Assembly (NCBI GenBank): GCA_905331475.1
Contig: CAJNYU010000505.1
Location: forward strand, 248,001 to 312,000
Direction of reading: 5' to 3'
Origin: Rotaria socialis
Taxonomy: Eukaryota > Rotifera > Eurotatoria > Philodinida > Philodinidae
DNA: 64,000 nucleotides
Positions 54,072 to 64,000 of the stretch are shown here, piece after piece; positions within the stretch are counted from its first letter, which is position 1; the number at the start of each line of letters is the position of its first letter. The translations under genes were made by a program, and so were the position numbers. The notes beneath the pieces were generated by a model, which had not been told where the DNA came from, searched no databases, and was given only the letters and a program-made list of their open reading frames with translations.

Positions 54072-54759
54072 ACTCTTTGTTTTTCTCGTTTATGATTTTC
54101 TTATGTTAAATATTGTCTTGTATGATCTAAAGTTTCAATATAAAAACGGGTCTGATGAAAATTAAAAGACCAACATCCAATACTCATCGTTTTCATTTGA
54201 ATTTTTACTTCTGATAACAAATATATTTTATTTTTAGATTGAATATAATTATTATCAAACCAGATCCTTTTTTTTCAGAGTATGATAATGAAAGTATATT
54301 TTGACTATTCTTCTACTCACGCTTTTCGTATATTCTGTTCGATTATTTCGTTGGATTGTCTACTAAAAGACATTATCTGATAGCTAGTGAAATATGATAT
54401 GGAATTGAATAAATGAAAACAGGTAACAACTGTTGTGCTAGGTTGAGTATCTTGAATGGCAATTTGTTTTCATGCATTCCATCAAAATTTTATTTTAGTT
54501 AGTTTTTTTCATCTATTTTATTCGATTAGCTTTGAATAAAAATAATATTAGAAGATAAACTTGATCATATTTATTATTTTGTACTAATAGAATTATATTA
54601 TTGCAAAAACTATTTCGATCTTTGAGGTAGTGCAGCGTTTTGCATGAATATATTTAAAATATAGATATGAATCGATCAAATGTTTTGATATTTGTCAACT
54701 CTTAAATATCTTTCGACTGATCATGCAATATTTTCAGATATTTAAAAACAAAAAATAGA
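54072..54759. other. spacer: CACTIN 3' flank
   Basis: Contains AATAAA at 54408-54413 and another near 54535, suited to CACTIN polyadenylation, and the 5' flank of the following small gene. No coding signal. Confidence 0.5.
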
Positions 54760-55170
54760 ATGGTCTGTGTACCGTGTATTTTCGTTGGGTTAGCTATTGT
54801 TATTTGGTGCAAATTTCTTGAACCTTATATAAGACCAATTTATGAAAGACTTTGTCAATATTATCCACCATTTAGAATAATTGGTGATCAAATGGGAACT
54901 TGGGCGGGTAAAATCGAAAGATTTGGAGAAAAATTTGGTATTCGCATGCCCGAATCATGTCCTATGCCAAAGAAAAACAAAAATCTTTCTAAAGTAACAG
55001 AAAACTTTCAGTCGTTTGAAAGACTGAAAAAAATAAAATTTCAATTGTGCTTTTAGTCTCCATCTGATGACAGCAATAAATTATATCCTGATCTAAAAAC
55101 AACAACAACCACGGCTGATGATGCAGATATTCATCATCGCACAACTTCGTCTCCATTAAATAACGAATGA
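54760..55170 (+). CDS. C18orf32/UPF0729 family small protein
   Basis: 115 residues in two exons (54760-54993, 55057-55170). The N-terminus MVCVPCIFVGLAIVIWCKFLEPYI closely matches human C18orf32 (MVCIPCIVIP...KFLEPYI, 76 residues): paired cysteines, one hydrophobic segment (residues about 6-19) and the KFLEPYI motif. The human protein is a small ER/lipid-droplet protein reported to matter for GPI-anchor synthesis. Here the tail is longer than in human, with a basic KKNK stretch and a Ser/Thr/Asp-rich end. Exon 1 ends at AAA before GTAACA; the acceptor is TTTTAG. AATAAA at 55290 is a plausible poly(A) signal. Confidence 0.85.
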
Positions 55171-56369
55171 AAGATTGTCATCGAAGGAACAAATAAACTT
55201 GCAATTATTTTCGTCACCTTTTTTTTATCGTTTAATTCCCACTATGTTTCTTGTTGTTGCTTTCAGTCAAAACTTTAACCATTCATTCTAATAAATATTG
55301 TCTAATCAAATTATAATAAGGAAAATTTAAAAGATCTCAAAATGAGTTATCAAAAAAAGAAAACTTCAATTTCAGTTTCAGGTTTAATACCTTTTAAAGA
55401 ATGATCCGTCAATATTTGATAGAAAAATTTTTCAGATAAACAAATTGATTGAAATCACAATAAATTAGTACGTTCATCATAATATACAGTCAGACAAAGA
55501 TTTTGGGAAAACATGTTAGTTACAATCTCAGTCATGATTATGAGCTCTCTGAAAGTGAAAATTTTTCGAAAATAAATGTTTTTTTTTCCAAGTTGTATCT
55601 GTTTGGATAGTTTTATTTAAAGCGGAGTTTTTATTTTGTTGCGGTACTGTGATATAATCTCATATAAACAAGAATAAATGTTTAAATGATGTTAGAGCGA
55701 ATTTAGATTTACATATAATGAAAAAAAGAATGCACAATAACTCGTTGATCTGAGGAGTCAAAAGGCTAAGCTCGGGAAACAAACAGATTTACTTGTACAT
55801 AGAAATGTTTCAACTCATTTCTTCGGTAACAGGTAGTGGTGTAATACGTTTGAATATATTTTTATACTTCAACGCGGATCACAAGAAAGACGAGTGTGTA
55901 AGTGCCCATGGATAATCTGTTTATCGTCGTCGATGACAATTACACTAGCTGTGATGCGCCGATAAAATAACAGGAGAAAAACACAAACTTATAGCCATTA
56001 AAACATATAATAAAGGAATTCACAATAGTTCGAAGTATCAATTTGCTGAATTAAAGAAAGCAACATTTTACCCTCTTAAACTATATATGTTGGCGCCCTC
56101 TATCAACGAATTTTTGTATATCTTTAACAATAAAATAATTAATAGAAATTGATTTAAAAGATAACAAACAAGAATTATAGTTATAATATCATACTAGAAA
56201 TGGTAAGACTGAAGTAGATATATATGAAGGATATTTTGCTAACTTTTTGTTGGATTTTAAAAAGTGGCAAATAAGTATAGAGGTCTTTGTCTTATCCCCT
56301 TTCCGTTCATGTGATCGTTATAGTTTTTCATTATAGTGAATTGTTGGTGTTTTAAATTAAAAAACTATC
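55171..56369. other. intergenic spacer
   Basis: 3' flank of the C18orf32-type gene and 5' flank of the Cdh1 gene. AT-rich, no open frame with recognisable content, no repeat noted. Confidence 0.5.
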
Positions 56370-58999
56370 ATGGAGCCTGACTTCGAACGTCGCTTAATAC
56401 GATCAATGTCAGGTTGTTCATCCCTTTCTTCGTCACCATTTTCATCACCAGTATCCTCTCCATCACCGATCAAACACAGTGATCGTTTCATTCCACTTCG
56501 ATCTTTATCTCAACCATCAGCATTTTTTATTGATCAAGAACAGATGCATAAAGGACCGATGGTTGATAAAAAGTCTGCTCGAGATCTTTCAATAACGGCA
56601 ACCACAACAAATACAGGTACAAATTCTTCAACGAATGGAACGACCATAGCTGCTGATCGAACAAAAGATATTTTGACTTACCAAGCTTTACTACAAAATG
56701 AAATGTTTGGCACACAAATTGATAGTCTATATGATGAACAACATATGAATAGTGTTTATTCAAATAGTAACAGTAATCATCAGCATTTAACAGGAAATAC
56801 AAATCAACCCGGAACTATCGATTCACCTATGAACGGAGGAGTTAATACTCAAGGAGGAAACGCAACAGTAAATGTACAATCTGTCGGAGGATTAATTCAT
56901 ACAACATCTATATCTGGAAATACTGTACGTAGATATATTTTCATTGAAATATTTTCATGTGTAGTCTTCAACAAAAATTTTTTATTCAGTTTTTGTGTTT
57001 GATTAATCGAAGAAACCGAGTTATCTATCCAGTTAAATAGACTCAATTTCATTATTTTCATTCAATTAATAGTTTATCTTGAGAATATGATTTCTCACTA
57101 ATCTGTTTTTTCGACTAAATATCAATCAAGTGAACCTTCTATTTTTCAGTTGATCAAAATTTCATTTGTTGAACTATTGATAAGTTCTAATTGACTCGAT
57201 GTGAACCATATTATCTTTAGAACTCTCTTGTATAGTTAATAAACTTGATTTATTTCAGTCATCCTGTTTCAGAATTGGAATGAAAATTGATGTAATGCAC
57301 ACTTATTTTTCTGAGACACCACGGATCAGTATACAGGCCACCTTAAATCAATATATCATGAGGAACAATTAAAGTCGAGAACAACGTGTTTCATCTTTCA
57401 TAGGTGAAGATTGGCACGTAGAGTAGTATAAATTTTTTCGAGAATAGTTAAAATGTTTCTAGAACTACTCGGTAAATAAATATAATTTCTTTCATAGCTT
57501 ATTCTTTGTGTTGAATACATTCTTTCATAGTTTCAAACGATCTTTATTTTATCAATTTTTCCATGTAACATTGCCATCTGTATCGCTACGTTTCTCTATC
57601 ATATCTCTAAGAAATAAACACAAACTAATGATTCATAATCCGTTAAAATCTATTTGAAAACATTTTAGGGTATTCTTTGTCAATCGTCTCAACAACGTTT
57701 ACCATATACAAATACGAATTCGAATTTATTACGAACACGTGATCCAAACACAATATTTCGTTATTCTGCTCTTCGTAATACAGATGATTTACATTATTCT
57801 CCATATTCTCTGTCTCCATTATCGCCGGCTTCTATTCGCCTTTTACGTTCACCACGTAAACAATTACGCAAAATTCCAAAAACACCATTCAAAGTTCTTG
57901 ATGCACCGGAACTTCAAGACGATTTTTATTTAAATTTAGTTGATTGGTCTTCAACAAATATTTTGGCTGTTGGACTAAATGCATCTGTTTATTTATGGAA
58001 TGCTAATACAAGTAATGTAACACGATTGTGTGATTTACAAACTGAATCAGATACAGTAACAAGTGTAGCTTGGAGTGATCGAGGACAATATGTAGCGGTT
58101 GGAACTCATAAAGGTAATTCGTATTTTTTCTATAATTCTTTTTCATGCAACAATAAAATACTCGTTCAGGTATTGTTCAAATTTGGGATGCAACAACAAA
58201 TCGTAAAACAGTTTCATTTCCACGTCATACAGCACGTGTTGGTGCATTAGCATGGAACGATTATTGTATATATTCGGGTTCTCGTGATCGATTTATATTA
58301 CAAAATGATACACGTTCAAGTAAACAAGAACGTAAATTAGCTGGACATAGACAAGAAGTATGTGGATTAAAATGGTCCCCTGATAGACAATTATTAGCAA
58401 GTGGTGGAAATGACAATCGTCTACTAGTTTGGAATCAATCCTGTATGAATCCAATACAAATTTATACTGATCATACAGCAGCTGTTAAAGCTATTGCATG
58501 GAGTCCACATCAACAAGGTCTTTTAGCTAGTGGTGGTGGAACAGCTGATCGATATATCCGATTTTGGAATACATTGACTGCACAAAGTTTACAATGTATC
58601 GATACTGGATCTCAAGTAAAAATTAATTTTCTGGAGTTTTTTGTTCTTAATGTTCTCTTTTAGGTATGTAATTTAGCTTGGTCCAAACATTCGAATGAAC
58701 TTGTTTCAACGGTAAATAAACATTTAGGAATTTCATATTCTTTTTAAATGTCTGGAGTAAAATTTTAGCATGGTTATTCACAAAATCAAATCGTTGTTTG
58801 GAAATATCCATCTATGTTACAATTAGCACGTCTAACGGGCCATACATTTCGTGTACTATATTTAGCTGTATCACCTGATGGTGAATCAATTGTAACAGGT
58901 GCCGGCGATGAAACTCTTCGATTTTGGAATGTATTTACAAAATGTCGTGCCAATAAAGAATCTGACAGTGTACTTAATTTATTTAATAAAATTCGATAA
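56370..58999 (+). CDS. FZR1: Fizzy-related/Cdh1, APC/C co-activator
   Basis: 574 residues (human 496) in five exons: 56370-56924, 57669-58113, 58170-58615, 58664-58711, 58769-58999. Co-activator that recruits degron-bearing substrates (cyclins, securin, Plk1) to the anaphase-promoting complex. Seen here: C-box DRFIPLR (about residues 38-44), [29 protein letters not shown] (the family's lead-in to the propeller), seven WD40 blades including [48 protein letters not shown] and [22 protein letters not shown], and the C-terminal Ile-Arg tail that docks on APC3. [29 protein letters not shown] is typical of Fzr rather than Cdc20. The extra length is a Ser/Thr/Asn/Gly-rich stretch at about 70-185, which fits a regulatory disordered linker. 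Intron 1 is 744 bp. Confidence 0.96.
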
Positions 59000-60760
59000 T
59001 GATCAGTTTCTTTTTAGTTTTTTTTTCTTCATAAAGATGTGTGTGTGTATTTGTCAGTACTATCAGTCTCACAACAGTCGTATCTTTTCACTATTTATTA
59101 ATTGTTCTCTGTTGTCTTTTTTTCTCTTCATTTTATTTGTTTTTTTTTTGAAAATTTTCTCATTTCTTTTTCGTTTTCTTCATCATCGTTTTTTTTATGT
59201 ATAATACTATGGTTTATGAAGACAATGTGAGTGTTCCTTTTTGTTTCAATTCTAATATTCACTTCTGTGCATATTTGTGTGTGTAAAGGAAGGTAAAGTA
59301 AAATAAGAACGACTCAAAACTGTTATAATATATATTTGTTTCATTTTTATTCAATATTTCAATTGGATGATTTTTGATTAGGCTTTATTATTATTAAAAA
59401 GTGAATATAGAAATAAACTGAAGATTGATTTGTGAAAAAAAAGTTGTTGTCAAGAATCAGATCAATAGAGAAAATAATTCATCTTATAAGACAAATGTGG
59501 GTTTCAATTCTAAGTGACATTATGTTTTGAGAGAATAGGTAGCTCAAGAGAAGATCCTCACTCTCATACCATGTACAACTTGACACCCTCAGGCTATTTT
59601 AAGAACATTTTGTTGTCTATACTAGTGTTTTTTTCTCAGGTAACAAAAAATAAATGAAAGTCAAAGTCATTTGCGTGCTAGATAGAAATGAAGCTGTTGA
59701 ATGTAAAGTAATGAACACGTTTTTCAGTTTAAAGTTCGACTTTGTAAAACAAGACTTAAGAAACTTCAATGAGCCTCCGCAAATCGATAGAAAATTATCG
59801 TCTTATATTCATGTGATTGATATTTAATGTTCAGCGCACTAATATGCGTTGCCAAGTTGTTCAGTCCAATGACTGCGCATAATAAGAGATTCCAACATAA
59901 AAGAAATTAGATAATCAAGATTATATGCTGATACAAAACATTGTTCTCAAAATTCCTTGATTTTTGCAATTACAATGACCAGGCTAATGTATTTGTCGAA
60001 ATGCTTGCAAATATGCGAAGATGTTTCATTTCATCATTTTTTTTCTATTAAATTTTTTCTCGTAGACAAAAGTACCAGGATTTTAATTGTTCTACTACAC
60101 TGAAGTACTTGGAAAGTAAGTCATGTTACAATACTCTCGTCATACTGATTGCTCGAACAATTCAATACTCGAACTGAATATTAGAATATTGCTTTCGACA
60201 GTATTATATGCAACTAATGCACATTGTAGGTCTTGTTTAAAAATTGCGGTGGTGCTACTTTCAAATAGTTTCATCGTTTTGAATGAGTAGAAATAGAAAT
60301 ACGTTTGGTTCGCTTATCATTGTAAACCTTTTATTGTTTTTCTGTTTTTTGCGGAATCAATATGAAAATAATATTTTATCGTTTTTTCTTAGTGACGCAT
60401 TTCCAGTAAATAAGTGCTTTCTAACTCTACAGTAAGTTAATGAACAAAATAGATAAGTATGGGTACATTTCTAGATGTAAATATAAATATAGTGTAGACA
60501 GACGATCGAGGGTCTATCTATCATTTAAATTTGTTGTATTCCCTCGATTTCGCCTTTGTTAGTGACGATTACATTTCAATATGATAGTGATATCTATTAT
60601 ATATTTATACATAATACATATGCAATCACTGGAAAAACAATGACCACTGCGAAGAAAGTAAAAGAAAGAAATAAACGCCGGGCATGAACGACAGATAAAC
60701 GCTTGGAATGTATCCCTTGATTTTCTTTTGTTTTTCTCTTTGCTCGATACAATATAAATA
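59000..60760. other. intergenic spacer, FZR1 3' flank
   Basis: The first few hundred bases are T-rich and probably the 3' UTR. The rest is AT-rich with no coding frame or repeat that I can support. Confidence 0.5.
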
Positions 60761-61443
60761 CCCTAGTGAAACATCTTGTAAGTAAGATCTTGGCCAAGAT
60801 CTTGGGTACAGATAAGTGAACAGATCTTGAAAATTTAGGTACAAGATAATACAGTTATCTTGTACCCAAGATCTTATTACAGATCTTAAGTAAGAATTCA
60901 TAACATCTTGAATGATGCATTCTGAAAGTATGTTTGGTATTTTTTCAATATATTTTAATATTAACTATTCCTGTCCCGAATAGCTCAAGCAAATCAGATG
61001 TTGAGATCTGACCGGCTTTAAGTTGGTCCGATATTCGCCAGACCAATCTAGGGTAGTCCTCTCTCGGCCATCGACCGAGATCAGCATCCTCTCGATTAAT
61101 CAATAGTCGAGAAATAGTTTAGAAAAATACTTATTTTGTAAAGTTATGTTTTTGCATGTTCAATCATGTTGCTTATATTCTGTTCTGTATGCATAAAAAA
61201 AACGGTGAATGACTAGATAGCCTATCTAAATAAGCTAATGATGTCGCTTTCTGTTTTACTCAAGATCTTGTGAGAAGATAATAGTAAAAGAAATCGTTGC
61301 CATGATCTTGCTAAGATCTTAGGTACAGATTCATCAGATAGGACAAGATCTGAACAAGCGAATTATATTTTAAAGATCTTGATAAGATCTTACCTGCCAA
61401 TCCCAAGATTTCAGGATCTTACTTACAAGATGTTTCACTAGGG
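60761..61443. mobile_element. 683-bp inverted-repeat (MITE-like) element
   Basis: The left end CCCTAGTGAAACATCTTGTA, extending through AGTAAGATC, recurs as its exact complement at the right end (61415-61443). Further in, both arms are rich in AAGATCTT motifs, several in complementary positions. No transposase frame. Flanks (AATA left, CAAG right) do not show an obvious target duplication, so insertion mechanism and class stay open. Confidence 0.75.
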
Positions 61444-62970
61444 CAAGCTCTTATTTTTCACCTCAGAAAATAAGTTTTTATTAGTAATCGGTCTTCCTAT
61501 AGCTAATTTTTGAACAACAGCTTTAACTGACAAAATCTATGAATGGATTACACAAAAACAAATAGTCAACCTATGGAAATTTTTTGGAAAATTCATAGAG
61601 TCGCCAAATACGGTCAAAAAAGCATTTAACCGGTTCAATTACATTTCGCACATTTACATACAAAGTAGAGTTTCCAATCAAACACATTTTAAGTATAATA
61701 GCTTTTGTTACAGTGAAGCAGTTTTAACTTTGACTAAAATTAATGCTGGCAATTGCTACTCCTTCTTGCCATTGAACTATCAACTATTTACTTGTGTTAA
61801 CCGCAATGCTAGTATTGAACAAGTTCAGCTGGTCACCAATATATCTTATAGTTTTTGCATTCAAAATGCACTTGACTTGATTCTCATGCTTTCGCTTTCA
61901 ACGCATCCAAGTTGTCCGATATTATTCAAATTATACTTAGGCAATAAATTATTTAAAAACTCTTCATCGATTACTATTCTTATTGTAAAGTAAAAATACG
62001 CCTAATAGTACCATTTTAAGACGTGTCCGATCATCAAAAAGGGATCCAATTTCTAGATCTAATGTATACAAGTCGCATAGAAAGTATTAGAGAATCTAGT
62101 TTATAGATTACAATTAGCAGTGTGTCTGTGTGCCGAAAGTGGGAGTGTGGGTGTGGATGTAGAGCGATCTGCGCGTGAAACAAGTAGAACAGTGGCAACC
62201 GAGTCCACATTATTCAATCGAGTGTATATTTATTCTGATTACTGTACTGACAAGGACATCAAAAGATGTCCAAATATTTTCATGAAATTGAGTAAAATCT
62301 ACTCACCAACAGACAATGTTGGACGTATAGGCAATATATCTGAAAGAATCAGAAATGAGATATAGATAAATTGAAGATGGTACTCTGTATAGTTATGTCT
62401 GCTTTTCTAGCGCTTTCTAACGTCTAAAATTATTTCTACTGCTGACACGAAATACGTGAAACCTGAAACATGCTAATTATGCCGCTGAAATGAAGATTAT
62501 AGAAAGAGAAAAGTCAAAGTTTGCGTACTTCAAAGTAAGAGCGAAGCACTATACTGCATTCTTAAATGTAAATGCTACAGACCCGTTTTAATTACTTGGT
62601 ATTATTTGATACTAGAGTCAAAAATAATTACCGCTCCGATAACTATGAATATGAGATAGTATTTTTTGATTGAGAGAATTCAGCAGTAAACAATGGACAA
62701 GTTGACTTCTCTCGCAGTTTTGTTGTTTTGAAACATAATATTCAGTTAGCCATACACAATATAACGATTTTGAATGACAGTATACTTCTGTTTGTGTAAA
62801 CGAATAGTTAAAATATAGCATACACACCTTTGAAAGAATATCTGAAAAGGTGTATCTTGAAGTGATTTTCATCTAGATGGATAAATTAATTTGTTATCGA
62901 TTACAGCGAAACAAGAAATTATGAGATTAAAAATGATAAAAAATATTCTAGTAAATTGTGATTGAGAATT
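61444..62970. other. intergenic spacer
   Basis: AT-rich DNA. Open frames at 61730-61993 and 62120-62365 have no recognised motif, splice context or neighbour support and are treated as chance. Confidence 0.45.
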
Positions 62971-63555
62971 TCATTTCCTTAGTTCAAAATACTCACTGCT
63001 TTCTTGTACTTCTTTGATGTAGATGATTCGATTCCAATCAATTTTATTGTTATCAACAATTATGGATTTGCTGATATCTCCTTGAATGAGTGTTTGAAGT
63101 GCTCCTTGAATTTCGTTAAGCTTTGACACAAGTAGATCAATATCATTTTCAAGAAAATTATCTTCTTCTCGTCGTTGACGAATTTCAGTTGTAATTCGTT
63201 CAAATTGTTCTTTTATTTTTATTCTTTGCCTATTAATTGATGTAGTAAGGTCCTCGCTAGCTTTTCTTGCTGCTTTTTCGACTCTTTCGATCGTTGAGTT
63301 TTTCCATTGGTCAATTTGAATGAAGAGATCCGATGACAAAACAGTTGAGTTTTCTAGTTTTTGAATTTTTTCAAGTAGTTGATCATGTGACAGCACGATT
63401 TCATCATCGAATCTTTTTGTCAACTGCTGTTCATGTTCTCTGTAATCTCTTCGACAAAAATATTTTTTACATCCAAAACAGTAGTTTGTACCCGATAGTT
63501 TATTGCAGAATGAACAAAGATTTGTTTCACTTGGCGTTGCCATTGGTTTTTTCAA
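62971..63555 (-). CDS. B-box-like zinc finger and coiled-coil protein
   Basis: 194 residues from ATG at 63555, or 190 from the second ATG at 63543 (MATPSETN). The N-terminus carries a B-box-like zinc motif: CSFC, then CFGC, FCRRD and a later HEQQ histidine, within about residues 14-43. Roughly residues 45-165 are heptad-rich and charged (EKIQKLEN, RIKIKEQFERITTEIRQRREED), so a coiled coil. Such B-box/coiled-coil modules occur in TRIM-type proteins, often with a C-terminal NHL or other domain, which is missing here. A good GTGAGT donor lies near the C-terminus (exon end 62997), so the annotated last residues may be intron read-through and a further exon may exist. I found no clear acceptor to the left. 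Role unknown. Confidence 0.65.
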   Translation of the reverse strand: MKKPMATPSETNLCSFCNKLSGTNYCFGCKKYFCRRDYREHEQQLTKRFDDEIVLSHDQLLEKIQKLENSTVLSSDLFIQIDQWKNSTIERVEKAARKASEDLTTSINRQRIKIKEQFERITTEIRQRREEDNFLENDIDLLVSKLNEIQGALQTLIQGDISKSIIVDNNKIDWNRIIYIKEVQESSEYFELRK

Positions 63556-64000
63556 AAAAAATTTGTCCTGTTCTTTAATTTATAATTACGTGGAATATCT
63601 TATATAAGCTAGATCTAAAGTGGTTTAATATAGAAAAAGATAACGTGTATGAGGGAAATTGTGTTTCTATTTGTTACTTGTATTTTCACTGTAAACAATC
63701 AAGACGCATGAAGTGTATAAATAAGACGATTCGTTCGTATAAACAAGATGCTTAGCGTCATTTCTGATTGGTTAGTCAAAGTCTCATTTAGACACTTGAA
63801 GTGTCCGTGGATAAGGCCCCAGACACATAAAAAAAATGCGATAGAATTAATTCTGTTTTAATTCAACAGCCATCCACACCAACAAATTAATCCACCAGTG
63901 AAAATGTGAAAAAAGCCTCTTTCATGGGTGTAAAGTGCATAGTAAAAATTATGAATACATCACGTATATGTATGTGTTGAATGAACGTATCAATTCAATA
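63556..64000. other. window end, 5' flank of the B-box gene
   Basis: No coding signal on either strand. It probably includes the promoter of the B-box gene. Nothing else identified. Confidence 0.4.

Noticed and set aside
61730-62365. Two open frames in the spacer right of the inverted-repeat element
   Set aside because: No family motif, no splice context, and no neighbour support.

Overview
This window is eukaryotic nuclear DNA from a small invertebrate animal. It is AT-rich, the genes are split by many introns of about 45-70 bp with GT-AG borders, and the protein sequences are clearly metazoan (otoferlin, UNC13, cactin, Fizzy-related). One spliced gene of a family best known from bacteria (YihY/BrkB) sits between animal genes. 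Together these features fit a bdelloid rotifer such as Adineta or Rotaria. That is an inference; I ran no species search.

Layout, left to right. (1) 1-9423, minus strand: most of an otoferlin-like ferlin. 28 exons are visible and the C-terminal end lies beyond the left edge. (2) 9424-13709: gene-poor DNA with a tRNA relic. (3) 13710-14800, plus: a three-exon YihY/BrkB membrane protein. (4) 14801-16240: repeat-derived spacer. (5) 16241-18970, minus: a seven-exon protein with three TIR domains, an acylation-type N-terminus and a Cys/His-rich C-terminus. (6) 18971-21308: spacer. (7) 21309-48674, minus: one 27-kb UNC13 (Munc13) gene covering C2A, a probable calmodulin helix, C1, C2B, MUN and C2C. 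It has at least two extra candidate first exons. Its introns host an intronless LDAH-type lipase gene, an unidentified 268-codon ORF, and a fold-back transposon that was itself hit by a second small element. (8) 49387-54071, plus: CACTIN, head to head with UNC13. (9) 54760-55170, plus: a small C18orf32/UPF0729 protein. (10) 56370-58999, plus: Fizzy-related/Cdh1. (11) 59000-62970: spacer with a 683-bp inverted-repeat element. (12) 62971-63555, minus: a B-box-like zinc-finger/coiled-coil protein.

Functionally, otoferlin and UNC13 are both C2-domain proteins of Ca2+-triggered vesicle priming and fusion, here about 12 kb apart. The TIR protein suggests innate-immune or NAD-linked signalling at a membrane. 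CACTIN is a splicing-linked regulator and Cdh1 an APC/C activator. Exon borders were set by hand from splice consensus, reading-frame continuity and remembered family sequence. They should be good to a few bases where phases close, and they do for every exon listed for OTOF, TIR, UNC13, CACTIN and Cdh1.
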